From assembly GCA_020249265.1 (NCBI GenBank), contig JADCGA010000009.1, positions 1-64,000 of the forward strand: 64,000 nt of DNA, written 5' to 3'. Made by a program: the position numbers and the translations under genes. This DNA comes from Roseomonas sp. (GTDB lineage Bacteria; Pseudomonadota; Alphaproteobacteria; Acetobacterales; Acetobacteraceae). The notes beneath the pieces are model-generated. The model was not told the origin of the DNA. It saw only the letters and a list, made by a program, of their open reading frames with translations, and ran no database searches. Positions 9,850-18,757 of this stretch are shown piece after piece (position 1 is the stretch's first letter; each line of letters starts with the position of its first letter).

Positions 9850-10647
9850 ATGACAGGGCAGAACTTGACTGAATCCCGCAAGGCGGAAGCGCCGCTTGCC
9901 ACCTTCTATCGCATGATCCCATCGGCGCGCCCGCCCCAGCGCGCCGATCGTGCGGCCGCCGGCACCTTGCCAACACGCGCTTTTCGTTTTTGTGAGGCAA
10001 TGACTACCGCTTCTTCCTTCGGCTGGTATGTTTTTCCACCCATCGGCTTCAAGCTGATGTGGGATGGTTCGGATGTGATCTGGACCTATGATGGTGTGGA
10101 GGATTGGTACCCCCTCACCAGCGCACAATTTCCGAACTTCGCGCCACATTTCGATGATGCGGCACCTGAAGACATCAAGGGCTATTCACCGCCCTTCCTA
10201 AGCAGCTTCATCGAACCTGGCCTGGTGCAGATCTGGAGCGGCCTTGCCATGCGTACTGCGCCAGGCTGGGCGGCACTTGTTCGCGCGCCGGCCAATTTTG
10301 TGCGCAACCGCGGATACGAATGCTATGAAGGCATTGTTGAAACCAGCAACTGGTTCGGCCCGCTTTTCATCAATGTGCGGCTGACACGCACGCATCACCC
10401 GATCGAATTTGATCCGAACTTCCCTTTTCTGCAGGTGCAACCTATCCCGCGGGAGGCCTATGGCGCGGCCGTGGAGAATTTCTCGATCATCGAAAATTTA
10501 TCAGACTTTGGTGAGGCTGAGTGGAATGATTTCCGCCATACCGTGGTACGCCCGAACAAGGACCCGCATCGCAAGCTTGGCGATTACGCGGTAGGCCTCC
10601 GCAAAACCCAGCGCGCCAAGGAACGTGACGATCCCGCGAAGGATTGA
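9850..10647 (+). CDS. DUF6065-like protein
   Basis: The product has 265 residues from the ATG at 9850; a GTG at 9808 would add 14 residues rich in Ser/Pro and seems less likely. Segments such as ASSFGWYVFPPIGFKLMWDG, followed by an aromatic, acidic stretch (WTYDGVEDWYPL) and a middle WFGPLFINVRLTRTH, resemble the DUF6065 family as I remember it. That assignment is tentative and the family has no known reaction. No signal peptide, membrane helix or metal-binding cluster is obvious. It follows the repeat-peptide gene by about 90 bases on the same strand, so it may act on or with that peptide. Confidence 0.5.
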   Translation: MTGQNLTESRKAEAPLATFYRMIPSARPPQRADRAAAGTLPTRAFRFCEAMTTASSFGWYVFPPIGFKLMWDGSDVIWTYDGVEDWYPLTSAQFPNFAPHFDDAAPEDIKGYSPPFLSSFIEPGLVQIWSGLAMRTAPGWAALVRAPANFVRNRGYECYEGIVETSNWFGPLFINVRLTRTHHPIEFDPNFPFLQVQPIPREAYGAAVENFSIIENLSDFGEAEWNDFRHTVVRPNKDPHRKLGDYAVGLRKTQRAKERDDPAKD

Positions 10648-10738
10648 TGCAAAAATTCCAATCAAGCCTTGATGCGTTTCTCGTGGCGCAAGCCTGTGCT
10701 GTCTTGTGGAAATCTGTCGGCCTTAATCAGAAAAAACC

Positions 10739-10785
10739 CTTGTGCCAACTGCGGAAACTTGTAAAAAAATGTTGTCTTGCACAAG
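10739..10785. promoter_or_regulatory. spaced inverted repeat before the 74-residue orphan
   Basis: CTTGTGC (10739-10745) and GCACAAG (10779-10785) are exact inverted copies 33 bases apart in an AT-richer stretch ahead of the gene at 10830. They could be an operator, for example for the XRE regulator encoded nearby. Short arms with long spacing can arise by chance, so this is weak. Confidence 0.25.
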
Positions 10786-10829
10786 ATTTCACCTAAAGTG
10801 ATCTTATTCCATGCAGAGGAAACAACGCC

Positions 10830-11054
10830 ATGCCACGTGACGGTGAAGACATCCTGGATGAAAAACTCGTTACGCCTGAGCTTGAATTGGCGATACTCCG
10901 GCTTTGGGCGGCGGCGATGCATATGGAACGCAGTTTCAGTCGCCAGGAAATTGAAGCCATTCCGGCCTTGTCGCGCACTATTGCGGAAGCCCAATTGTTA
11001 CCTGCAGCAATCGGTTGGGATGATGTCTTGCCGGAACACGTTGTCAGCATATAG
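10830..11054 (+). CDS. hypothetical 74-residue protein
   Basis: A small acidic helical protein that begins MPRDGEDILDEKLVTPELEL. It has a likely helix through ELAILRLWAAAMHMERSFS and ends QLLPAAIGWDDVLPEHVVSI. The ribosome-binding site AGAGGAAAC lies just upstream. I do not recognise it. It sits between the DUF6065-like gene and the convergent XRE regulator, with AT-rich sequence on both sides, and may belong to the same accessory block. Confidence 0.6.
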   Translation: MPRDGEDILDEKLVTPELELAILRLWAAAMHMERSFSRQEIEAIPALSRTIAEAQLLPAAIGWDDVLPEHVVSI

Positions 11055-11119
11055 GTCGCAAGGCTCTTCAGCCAAAATGCGAAGCAACGCAATTTTCGTT
11101 GTTTTTCCACAATGAACTG

Positions 11120-11572
11120 TCAATCGCTTGCACCTTCCGCCTGACGCGCAAGACTCTGCACCAGGGTCGTTATGGAACGCCTGATCTCAGGGTCCGAGAT
11201 CTGGGAAAAAGCCCGTCCGATACTATAGGCATCACGAGCAGTCTCCCGCAGTGCCAACTCATCCAAGGCCGCGTTCCCCTGGCTTTGGGAAAAGCCTTCC
11301 TCATCCAACAGGAAGGTGATTGGAACGCCAAGCGCGGTCGCCACCATCAATAATCTTCCGGCACCGATACGATTCTCGCCCCGCTCATATTTCTGCAGTT
11401 GCTGGAAGGTAACGCCAAGACTTCCCGCAAGCTTCTGCTGGCTCATGCCGATCATGGAACGGTACAGCCGAATGCGGTCCCCAACGAAACGGTCAACATC
11501 AGTGGTTTCCCGGCGCGCTGGTTTTCTCAAGGAGCAGAGAAGGTCCTGCTCGGTCCGCGTGACATCCGACAT
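11120..11572 (-). CDS. XRE-family helix-turn-helix regulator
   Basis: A 150-residue DNA-binding protein. Residues about 27-85 form the HTH_3 domain (VGDRIRLYRSMIGMSQQKLA, then GVTFQQLQKYERGENRI). The C-terminal half is a short helical extension. It resembles the single-domain alphaproteobacterial XRE regulators of about 140 residues. Its targets are unknown; the AT-rich spacer to the 10830 gene is a candidate. Confidence 0.85.
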   Translation of the reverse strand: MSDVTRTEQDLLCSLRKPARRETTDVDRFVGDRIRLYRSMIGMSQQKLAGSLGVTFQQLQKYERGENRIGAGRLLMVATALGVPITFLLDEEGFSQSQGNAALDELALRETARDAYSIGRAFSQISDPEIRRSITTLVQSLARQAEGASD

Positions 11573-11756
11573 GGCATCCCTTTCCGCGAAACGCCGCCCA
11601 GAAGGGCCGCGTGGATGAAAGATTATCTGTCATTACTATGCGAATACCCCTGTGTGCCTGGCGTGATATCAGCGGATGCTGGGCGTCAAATCGCGCAGCG
11701 CGCAGCGCAAAAAGGGGCGAATCGCCGTTAAGTTCGCGTGAAAACCGTGAAAAGGT

Positions 11757-12725
11757 TCAGTCCGCGGTCGCGCCAGAACTCCGCACCACTTCGGCCCAGA
11801 TCTGTGCCTCACGCCGCACGAAATCGGCTGCCGCCGTGCCGGCAAGGCCGGGATCGGTTAGTGAAAGCGTTGCAAGCCGCGCCTTCAATTCCGCATCCGC
11901 CATGGCGCGCGGCACTTCCGTAGCAAGCCGCGCCAAAGAATCGGATGACTGTCGCACCGGGGCGAAAAGCCCGAACCAAGTGGAAGCGGCAAAGCCCGGA
12001 AACCCTTGTTCGGCGACCGTCGGCACATCAGGCAGGGTTGGGTCACGCTCGGCCCCCGCAACCGCAATCGGGCGCACCCGGCCTTCACGGATCAGCGGCA
12101 AGGCGGGCGGCAGGCTGGTGCTGCCAATCGGCGCCTGATTGGCAAGCACCGCAGTCGCGGCCTGGGCAGGGCCGAAGGCAACTGGTGTGGCTTCCACCTT
12201 GGCCAGCGTGCGGAACAGCAGTTCCGCCCCCAGATGCGGCGTGGTGCCGGTTCCCGAATGGGCATAGGCCATGCCGGGATTGGCCCGCATATGGGCCAGC
12301 AACTCGGTCAGGTTGCGCGCCGGCACGGAAGGATGGACGAAAAACGCATTGGGCGCGGTCGCGACCACCGCGATGGTCGTGAAATCATCCAAACCATAAC
12401 CCGCTGCGCGATAAAGCGATGGGTTCACGCAAAAAGCCGTGCTGTGCATCAGCAGCGTATGGCCATCAGTGGCGCCCTTCACCGCCTGGGTGCCGATATT
12501 GCCCCCGGCGCCGCCACGGTTCTCTACCGGCACGGATTGGCCAAGCAGCGCCTCCAGCCGCGCCGCCAGCGCGCGCGCCACGACATCGGTGGAACTGCCG
12601 GGCGGAAAGGCCACGATGATGCGAATGGGCCGTTCCGGCCAAGCGGCGCGCGCCAGACGAGGCGCCGCCAAAATCGCTCCACCGGCAATCATGGCCGCGC
12701 GGCGGCCCCATAGGTGCTTGGTCAT
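11757..12725 (-). CDS. Bug/TctC-family substrate-binding protein
   Basis: A 322-residue periplasmic receptor of the tripartite tricarboxylate transporter receptor (Bug) family. The start at 12725 gives MTKHLWGRRAAMIAGGAILA, a Tat-like or Sec signal with twin Arg, followed by the mature start WPERPIRIIVAFPPGSSTD, which is diagnostic for the family. A further in-frame extension upstream has no signal and is rejected. No TctA or TctB membrane genes are adjacent, as is usual for the many orphan Bug proteins in this group. It is divergent from the coxMSL-type operon, and the ligand may be a substrate for that enzyme, which is inference. Confidence 0.88.
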   Translation of the reverse strand: MTKHLWGRRAAMIAGGAILAAPRLARAAWPERPIRIIVAFPPGSSTDVVARALAARLEALLGQSVPVENRGGAGGNIGTQAVKGATDGHTLLMHSTAFCVNPSLYRAAGYGLDDFTTIAVVATAPNAFFVHPSVPARNLTELLAHMRANPGMAYAHSGTGTTPHLGAELLFRTLAKVEATPVAFGPAQAATAVLANQAPIGSTSLPPALPLIREGRVRPIAVAGAERDPTLPDVPTVAEQGFPGFAASTWFGLFAPVRQSSDSLARLATEVPRAMADAELKARLATLSLTDPGLAGTAAADFVRREAQIWAEVVRSSGATAD

Positions 12726-12923
12726 GTTATCCCCCCTAACGCCAAGCATCTTGTAGCATGAACCGCACGGTAACGCCCGAAACGCCCGAATCACACCTGA
12801 ATATCCGCCGGGGGCTATGCCTATCTTGCGTGTCCCTATAGCCTTGTTCCACTCTAGCTGAATGAGGAAGCACGGCCCCCTCACCCAGGGTGTCACAGCA
12901 AGGCAAGGACGACAGGAACGCTC

Positions 12924-13793
12924 ATGACGGATACTCGATATTTGGCGCCGCAGACGCTCGATGAAGCGGTGAGCGCCTTCGCCGCGGCCCAGGGGGCTGC
13001 GCGGATTCTGGCCGGCGGGACGGATCTTCTGGTGCAGATGCGCGCCGGCGTCGCAAATCCCGGCCTGATCGTGGATATCAAGAAAATCGGGGAAATGACG
13101 CGCATCACGGAAAATGCCGATGGCAGTTTTACCGTGGGTGCGGCGGTATCCGCAGCATCACTCGCGGATCATCCCCGCTTCGGCAAGGTTTGGCCGGGTG
13201 TGCTGGAAGCGGTGAACCTGATTGGGTCAAAGCAGGTGCAGGGCCGCGCCTCCCCGGGTGGGAATCTCTGCAATGGCTCACCTGCCGGCGATAGCGTGCC
13301 CGCCATGGTTGCCGCCGGCGCGGTGGTCACCATCCAAGGGCCGAATGGCCGCCGGCAAATGCCGGTGGAAGCCTTCCCGGCCGGCCCGGGCAAGACCAAC
13401 CTCGCCCCCGGTGAAATCCTGGTGAGCTTCACCCTGCCCGCGCGCGCCGCTGGTTCGGGCGATGCCTATCTGCGCATGACCCCGCGCACGGAAATGGATA
13501 TCGCGGTTGTGTGCTGCGGTGTCAGCCTGACCATGAAGGATGGCGTTTGCACCGCCGCCCGTGTCGGCCTTGGCGCCGTGGCGCCAACCGTGATGCTGGT
13601 GGAAGACGCCGCCAAGGCGTTGATCGGCACAAAGCTCGATGCCGCCGCTGTTGCCGCCGCCGCTGCCGCTTGCAGCGCCGCCTGCCGCCCCATCAATGAC
13701 AAGCGCGGCACCATTGCCTATCGCACCAAGGTTGCCGGCGTGCTCTTGAAGCGCGCCGTTGCCATCGCCGCCGAACGCGCCAGCCGGAGCTGA
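12924..13793 (+). CDS. molybdenum hydroxylase FAD subunit (CoxM-like)
   Basis: A 289-residue FAD-binding subunit of a xanthine dehydrogenase/CO dehydrogenase-type enzyme. FAD contacts are seen in AARILAGGTDLLVQMRAG (residues about 30-47) and in GGNLCNGSPAGDSVPAMVA (about residue 112), the latter corresponding to the GGNxANASPxxD motif of the family. It passes electrons between the [2Fe-2S] subunit and the acceptor. The gene starts the three-gene operon, four bases before the next gene. Confidence 0.9.
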   Translation: MTDTRYLAPQTLDEAVSAFAAAQGAARILAGGTDLLVQMRAGVANPGLIVDIKKIGEMTRITENADGSFTVGAAVSAASLADHPRFGKVWPGVLEAVNLIGSKQVQGRASPGGNLCNGSPAGDSVPAMVAAGAVVTIQGPNGRRQMPVEAFPAGPGKTNLAPGEILVSFTLPARAAGSGDAYLRMTPRTEMDIAVVCCGVSLTMKDGVCTAARVGLGAVAPTVMLVEDAAKALIGTKLDAAAVAAAAAACSAACRPINDKRGTIAYRTKVAGVLLKRAVAIAAERASRS

Positions 13794-13796
13794 ACA

Positions 13797-14276
13797 ATGT
13801 CCAAGATGCATGTTTCGACCACCATTAACGGGGAACCGATGGAGTTCCTGTGTGAAGCGCATGACAGCATGCTGGATGCGCTGCGCGGCCCGCTTGCCCT
13901 GACCGGCGCCAAGGAAGGCTGCGGCACAGGCGATTGCGGTGCCTGTTCCATCACCGTGGATGGCCGCTTGGTTTGTGCCTGCCTGATGCTGGCGGTGGAA
14001 TCCGAAGGCAAGTCACTCGGCACCATTGAAGGCATGTCGCGGGGCGGTGATTTGCACCCGCTGCAACGCAAATTCCTGGAAATGGCAGCGCTGCAATGCG
14101 GCATCTGCACGCCGGGCGTTTTGATTGCGGCGAAATCGCTGCTGGAAAAGAACCCGAACCCGACCGAAACCGAAGTGCGCTTCGGCCTCGCGGGCAATTT
14201 GTGCCGCTGCACCGGTTACGACAAGATTGTTCGCGCGGTGATGGAAACCGCCGCTGAAATGAGGGGGGCCGCCTGA
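13797..14276 (+). CDS. molybdenum hydroxylase [2Fe-2S] subunit (CoxS-like)
   Basis: A 159-residue iron-sulfur subunit with two clusters. The plant-ferredoxin-type cluster uses CGTGDCGACS and a later Cys (RLVCACLM); the second, helical domain uses CGICTPG and CRCTGYDKIV. Length and cysteine spacing are normal. Its stop codon overlaps the start of the large subunit, so the subunits are translated together. Confidence 0.93.
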   Translation: MSKMHVSTTINGEPMEFLCEAHDSMLDALRGPLALTGAKEGCGTGDCGACSITVDGRLVCACLMLAVESEGKSLGTIEGMSRGGDLHPLQRKFLEMAALQCGICTPGVLIAAKSLLEKNPNPTETEVRFGLAGNLCRCTGYDKIVRAVMETAAEMRGAA

Positions 14277-16516
14277 TGAACGATATGTCCAACAAATGGA
14301 TCGGCAAAAACACGATCCGTCCTGATGGCGCGGAAAAGGTGACGGGCCGCGCTGCCTATGCCGCCGATACCAATATGCCCGGCATGATCTGGGGCAAGGT
14401 GCTGCGCAGCCCGCACCCGCATGCGCGCATCATTTCCATCAATACCGCGAAGGCGGAAGCGCATCCCGGCGTAAAGGCCGTGGTGACGCATAAGGATGTG
14501 GTGGATTTCCCGCTCGACAAATCCGTGATGCTGGGCATTCAGGATATGCGCTGGATGTGCCGCAACATCATGGCGCGCGAAAAGGCGCTGTTCCATGGCC
14601 ACCCGATTGCCGCTATCGCCGCGATTTCCGAAAAAGTCGCCGCCGAAGCGCTGCAACTGATCGAAGTGGAATATGAGGTTCTGCCTTGGGTGATTGACGC
14701 GGAAGACGCGATCAAGCCCGACGCGCCAATCCTGCATGATTTCATCAAGTTTGATGGCAAGCCTTCCAATATCGCGGGCAAGCTGGAACACAAGCTTGGC
14801 GATATTGATAAGGGCTTCGCCGAAGCCGAAGTGGTGGTGGAACGCAGCTTCCGCACCGCGCCTGTGCATCAGGGTTATATTGAAACCCATGCCTGCCTGG
14901 TGAGTGTTGCCGACGGCAAGGCAACGGTGTGGAGCTCCAGCCAGGGCCAATTCATGGTCCGTGCGATGTGTTCCTACCTGACCGGCCTGCCGCAAAGCGA
15001 TATCCGCGCCATTCCGGCGGAAATCGGCGGTGGCTTTGGCGGCAAGACGATTGTCTATCTGGAACCGGTGGCGCTGCTGCTGGCGAAGAAGTCTGGCCGC
15101 CCGGTGAAGATGGTGATGACGCGCGAAGAAGTGATGCGCGCCACCGGCCCCACTTCCGGTTCCTTCAGCACTGTGAAGATTGGCGCGAAGAAGGATGGCA
15201 CCATCGTCGCCGCGCAGGGCACTTTCTACCTGCAAGCCGGCGCGCTGCCTGGCTCACCCATTCGTGGTGCGGCGGGCTGCGCTTTCGCGCCCTATAACAT
15301 CGCGAATGTGCATTCGCTCGGCTTTGATGTGGTTTCCAACCGTTCCAAGGTCGCGGCCTATCGTGCGCCAGGGGCGCCGATTGGCGCCTACGGCGTGGAA
15401 TGCGTGCTGGATGAAGTGGCCGAAAAGCTTGGCATGGACCCGCTTGCGCTGCGCCTGAAAAACGCCGCGCAGGAAGGCACAAAAGCCGCGCATGGCCCGG
15501 TGTTTCCGCGTATTGGCTTCAAGGAAACCATTGAAGCCGCGATGGCGCATCCGCATTACAGCGCGCCGCTTGGTCCCAATCAGGGCCGCGGGGTTGCCAG
15601 CGGCTTCTGGTTCAATGCCGGTGGTGAATCTTCGGCGCAGGTGAACATCACGGAAGATGGCAATGTTGTCGTCACCACGGGGCACCCGGATATCGGTGGC
15701 TCGCGCGCTTCCATCGCCAATATCACCGCGGAATTGCTTGGCATTGATTACAAGCGCGTTTCCGTGCTGATCGGCGATACGGCGACGATTGGCTATTCCA
15801 ACCTGACCGGTGGCAGCCGCGTGCTGTTCGCTTCAGCGATGGTGGTGACGCAATCTTCGGAAAAGGTCATCACGCAGCTCAAGGAACGCGCGGCGAAGAT
15901 CTGGAAGATCGATCCCGAAGCGGTGATTTGGGACAATGGCGAAGCGCGTCCCGCGGGCGCCAATGCGGGGCAATTCCCGCCGCTCAGCCTGAAGGAAATC
16001 GCTGCCAAGGCAACAGAAACCGGCGGGCCGATTGGGGCTGGCGTACAGTTGAACACAACCGGCGCCGAAGGCGGGTTCGCCACCCATATCTGCGATGTGG
16101 AAGTGGACCCGGAACTCGGTACCGTGAAGGTGCTGCGCTATACGTCCTTCCAGGATGTCGGGCGCGCGGTGCATCCGGCCTATGTTGAAGGCCAGATGCA
16201 GGGCGGTGCGGCGCAGGGCATCGGCTGGGCGTTGAACGAAGAATATATCTATAACGCCAAGGGCCAGGTGGATAACCCCGCCTTCCTTGATTACCGCATG
16301 CCGGTCTGCTCCGACTTGCCGATGCTGGATGCGGTGATGCTGGAAATCCCGAACCCCAAGCACCCGCAAGGCGTGCGTGGCGTGGGTGAAGTGCCGCTGG
16401 TGCCGCCACTGGGTGCGATTTCCAACGCCATGTATCGCGCGACGCATAAGCGCTTCTACGCGCTACCGATGTCTCCGCCGCGCGTTCTGGAAAAGCTGGA
16501 TCAGGCGGCCGAATAA
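14276..16516 (+). CDS. molybdenum hydroxylase catalytic subunit (CoxL-like)
   Basis: The 746-residue molybdopterin-binding subunit. The N-terminal aldehyde oxidase a/b hammerhead domain (residues about 20-130) is followed by the Mo-pterin domain with EIGGGFGGKT and the catalytic Glu in GVGEVPLVPP near the C-terminus. The active-site loop reads AYRAPGAPIGAYG. It lacks the AYXCSFR motif that marks true form I CO dehydrogenase, so CO is not the expected substrate; an aldehyde, purine or heteroaromatic compound is more likely. The gene is followed by a strong terminator. Confidence 0.9.
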   Translation: MNDMSNKWIGKNTIRPDGAEKVTGRAAYAADTNMPGMIWGKVLRSPHPHARIISINTAKAEAHPGVKAVVTHKDVVDFPLDKSVMLGIQDMRWMCRNIMAREKALFHGHPIAAIAAISEKVAAEALQLIEVEYEVLPWVIDAEDAIKPDAPILHDFIKFDGKPSNIAGKLEHKLGDIDKGFAEAEVVVERSFRTAPVHQGYIETHACLVSVADGKATVWSSSQGQFMVRAMCSYLTGLPQSDIRAIPAEIGGGFGGKTIVYLEPVALLLAKKSGRPVKMVMTREEVMRATGPTSGSFSTVKIGAKKDGTIVAAQGTFYLQAGALPGSPIRGAAGCAFAPYNIANVHSLGFDVVSNRSKVAAYRAPGAPIGAYGVECVLDEVAEKLGMDPLALRLKNAAQEGTKAAHGPVFPRIGFKETIEAAMAHPHYSAPLGPNQGRGVASGFWFNAGGESSAQVNITEDGNVVVTTGHPDIGGSRASIANITAELLGIDYKRVSVLIGDTATIGYSNLTGGSRVLFASAMVVTQSSEKVITQLKERAAKIWKIDPEAVIWDNGEARPAGANAGQFPPLSLKEIAAKATETGGPIGAGVQLNTTGAEGGFATHICDVEVDPELGTVKVLRYTSFQDVGRAVHPAYVEGQMQGGAAQGIGWALNEEYIYNAKGQVDNPAFLDYRMPVCSDLPMLDAVMLEIPNPKHPQGVRGVGEVPLVPPLGAISNAMYRATHKRFYALPMSPPRVLEKLDQAAE

Positions 16517-16540
16517 GCCGCCTTTCCGCGAAGCCTATCA

Positions 16541-16576
16541 GGCCCGGGGGCGCAAGCCTCCGGGCCTTGCTTTTTG
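16541..16576 (+). terminator. rho-independent terminator of the molybdenum hydroxylase operon
   Basis: An 11-bp stem (GGCCCGGGGGC with GCCTCCGGGCC, one G-T wobble) closed by a GCAA tetraloop is followed by TTGCTTTTT. It lies 25 bases after the catalytic-subunit stop. Confidence 0.85.
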
Positions 16577-16620
16577 GCACGTAGCGCTTCAGGGAAGCCG
16601 CATCACGACAGGAGAAGAGC

Positions 16621-16953
16621 ATGATCGACACGAAACTCGGCACCGGGGCCGAAGCCACACCTGGGCAGCACATCACGGTGCATTACACGGGCTGGCTGTT
16701 TGATGCCGCCGCGCCGGAGAACAAGGGCCGCAGATTCGATAGTTCTCGCGACCGTGCTGAGCCTTTCTCCTTCATGCTTGGTGCCGGCCATGTGATTGGC
16801 GGCTGGGATCAGGGCTTTGCCGGCATGAAGGTCGGCGGGCAGCGCACGCTGATCATCCCGCCCGAGCTTGGCTATGGCGCGCGCGGCGCGGGTGGTGTCA
16901 TTCCGCCCAATGCGACGTTGCTCTTTGAAGTTGAGTTACTCGGCGTTGAGTGA
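16621..16953 (+). CDS. FKBP-type peptidyl-prolyl isomerase
   Basis: A 110-residue single-domain FKBP that catalyses cis-trans isomerisation of prolyl bonds. Family landmarks are [49 protein letters not shown] and [24 protein letters not shown]. No signal peptide, so it should be cytoplasmic. A purine-rich ribosome-binding site (GACAGGAGAAG) precedes the ATG. Confidence 0.94.
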   Translation: MIDTKLGTGAEATPGQHITVHYTGWLFDAAAPENKGRRFDSSRDRAEPFSFMLGAGHVIGGWDQGFAGMKVGGQRTLIIPPELGYGARGAGGVIPPNATLLFEVELLGVE

Positions 16954-16987
16954 GGATTTACGTGTTCATGTGATCCGCTGCGGCGGA

Positions 16988-17836
16988 TCACAACCCAACG
17001 CTTCCTAACGCGAGTAACGGATGCGGATCAGCGGCAGTTTTCACTTCGACCCCGCCTTCGAGCTCATCAGGCGCTGCCTCACTTGGTAAACAGATCAGAT
17101 TGAAGGCAGCAATGCCTGGAAAGACATTCTCGCTATCGCCGGCGAGATTTCCCGGATTATACAGCCAAGGCTGATGCCACCACATGCGGTAATCAAGATC
17201 CAAAAGGGTCGCAATCAACTCAGCATGCTTGTCGATCCGATCATTCTTGACATACAGATAAGGACGGAAGCGCGTAATTGTCTGGCGCGCGCCATCCAGT
17301 ACCTGCTTTTCCATACCTTCAACGTCAATTTTCATCATGTGGCAGGCGGGTAGCATAAGGTTATCAATGGCGATCATTTCGACCACATCGCCATCATCCC
17401 CACCAAGCGCAACGCCACCAAAATTATTGTCGCCGCGATAATCCAGGCGCGGCACCACGATCTCCCCAGGGGCGGCGCCCACCGCCAGGCATTTGGCATC
17501 GGTATTTTCAATGCCATTCAGCGCCAGATTGGCGCAAAGCATCTGAAAGATCACCCGTTGCGCTTCAAAGGCGACAACCCCGCCATTTTCACCAACCAGT
17601 TTGGCAAGGTGAACTGTATGCGCCCCGATATTCGCGCCGATCTCCAAAACCAGCATACCAGGTTTGATCAGGCCGGAGAAAAGCTGCGACTCAAGTTCGT
17701 AAAACTCGCCATAGCGATCAAGCGAACCCCCAACATACTTGTCGCGGGCGCTATAGAGCATAACCCCATGGCGGCAATGCTTGATCCGCAAATGCGGGCT
17801 TGGCAGGGAAATGCTTGACAATTTTTCGATCATCAA
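16988..17836 (-). CDS. FkbM-family methyltransferase
   Basis: A 282-residue SAM-dependent methyltransferase. The SAM-binding motif is LVLEIGANIGAHTVHLAKLV (about residue 65), and the family-typical acidic motif KIDVEGMEKQVLDGA lies at about residue 175. FkbM enzymes often O-methylate sugars or polyketides. Lower GC than its neighbours suggests it may be acquired. It stands alone, convergent with the FKBP gene and divergent from tlyA; the substrate cannot be predicted. Met2 is an equally good start. Confidence 0.88.
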   Translation of the reverse strand: MMIEKLSSISLPSPHLRIKHCRHGVMLYSARDKYVGGSLDRYGEFYELESQLFSGLIKPGMLVLEIGANIGAHTVHLAKLVGENGGVVAFEAQRVIFQMLCANLALNGIENTDAKCLAVGAAPGEIVVPRLDYRGDNNFGGVALGGDDGDVVEMIAIDNLMLPACHMMKIDVEGMEKQVLDGARQTITRFRPYLYVKNDRIDKHAELIATLLDLDYRMWWHQPWLYNPGNLAGDSENVFPGIAAFNLICLPSEAAPDELEGGVEVKTAADPHPLLALGSVGL

Positions 17837-17934
17837 CTCTGGCTTCCGAATCGCGACAGGGTTTCAAGCTATCAGCCATTAGCGCCCTGTGCCAATCTAT
17901 TCCTTTCAACTGCCCCCCAAGGACCGCTGATCTG

Positions 17935-18684
17935 ATGACCCGCCCGCCAAAGCAGCGCGCCGACCTGCTGCTGGTAGCGCTTGGCTTGGCTGAAAGCCGC
18001 GCCAGGGCGCAGGCGCTGATCCTGGCCGGCAAGGTATTCAGCGATACCAAGCGGGTGGAGAAGGCCGGCGATCTGCTGGCTGATGGCGCGCCGCTTGAAG
18101 TCCGCGGGCAGGATCATCCCTGGGTATCCCGCGGGGGGCTTAAGCTGGCCCATGCGCTCACGCATTTCGGGCTCAGCCCGGAAGGCCGGGCTTGTCTTGA
18201 TCTGGGCGCCTCCACCGGGGGCTTCACCGATGTCCTGCTGCAACATGGCGCGGCCAGGGTCTATGCGGTGGATGTCGGCCATGGCCAATTGGCCTGGAAG
18301 CTGCGCCAGGACCCGCGTGTGGTGGTGCTGGAAAAGACCAATGCACGCTATTTGGACAGCACAACCATCCCTGAACCCATCGGCGCCCTGGTCTGCGATG
18401 CCTCCTTCATTGGGCTGCGGACCATCCTACCCGCGCCGCTCGCGCTTTGTGCGCCGGGCGCCTTTGCGGTGGCATTGATAAAGCCGCAATTCGAAGCCGG
18501 GCCAGGCCAAGTCGGGAAGGGCGGCGTGGTGCGCGACCCAGCGCTCCATCGCAGCATCTGCGCCATGATCGCCGATTGGTGGGCAGCGCTACCCGGCTGG
18601 CAGGTGCTTGGCATCACTGAAAGCCCCATCACGGGGCCTGAGGGGAATAAGGAATTCCTCATCGCCGCGCGCCGCGAAACATAG
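17935..18684 (+). CDS. tlyA: TlyA-family rRNA 2'-O-methyltransferase
   Basis: A 249-residue protein with an N-terminal S4 RNA-binding domain ([20 protein letters not shown]) and a C-terminal FtsJ/RrmJ-like methyltransferase domain ([23 protein letters not shown] then [32 protein letters not shown]). TlyA proteins methylate ribose in 16S/23S rRNA; some also have haemolysin-like annotations. The ATG at 17935, with AAGGA just upstream, gives the normal family start; the frame is open 45 codons further upstream but without homology. Confidence 0.92.
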   Translation: MTRPPKQRADLLLVALGLAESRARAQALILAGKVFSDTKRVEKAGDLLADGAPLEVRGQDHPWVSRGGLKLAHALTHFGLSPEGRACLDLGASTGGFTDVLLQHGAARVYAVDVGHGQLAWKLRQDPRVVVLEKTNARYLDSTTIPEPIGALVCDASFIGLRTILPAPLALCAPGAFAVALIKPQFEAGPGQVGKGGVVRDPALHRSICAMIADWWAALPGWQVLGITESPITGPEGNKEFLIAARRET

Positions 18685-18757
18685 GCGGGGCTTGCGCAAG
18701 CGGCCCATCCCGCCTATCCGCCCCGTTCCGTTTCCAGACATTCAGGGGTTTGCCATC

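Noticed and set aside
12726-12896. N-terminal extension of the Bug receptor gene
   Set aside because: It would put 57 unrelated residues before a normal signal peptide; the ATG at 12725 is preferred.
13797-16516. True carbon monoxide dehydrogenase
   Set aside because: The catalytic subunit lacks AYXCSFR; only the subunit architecture is shared.
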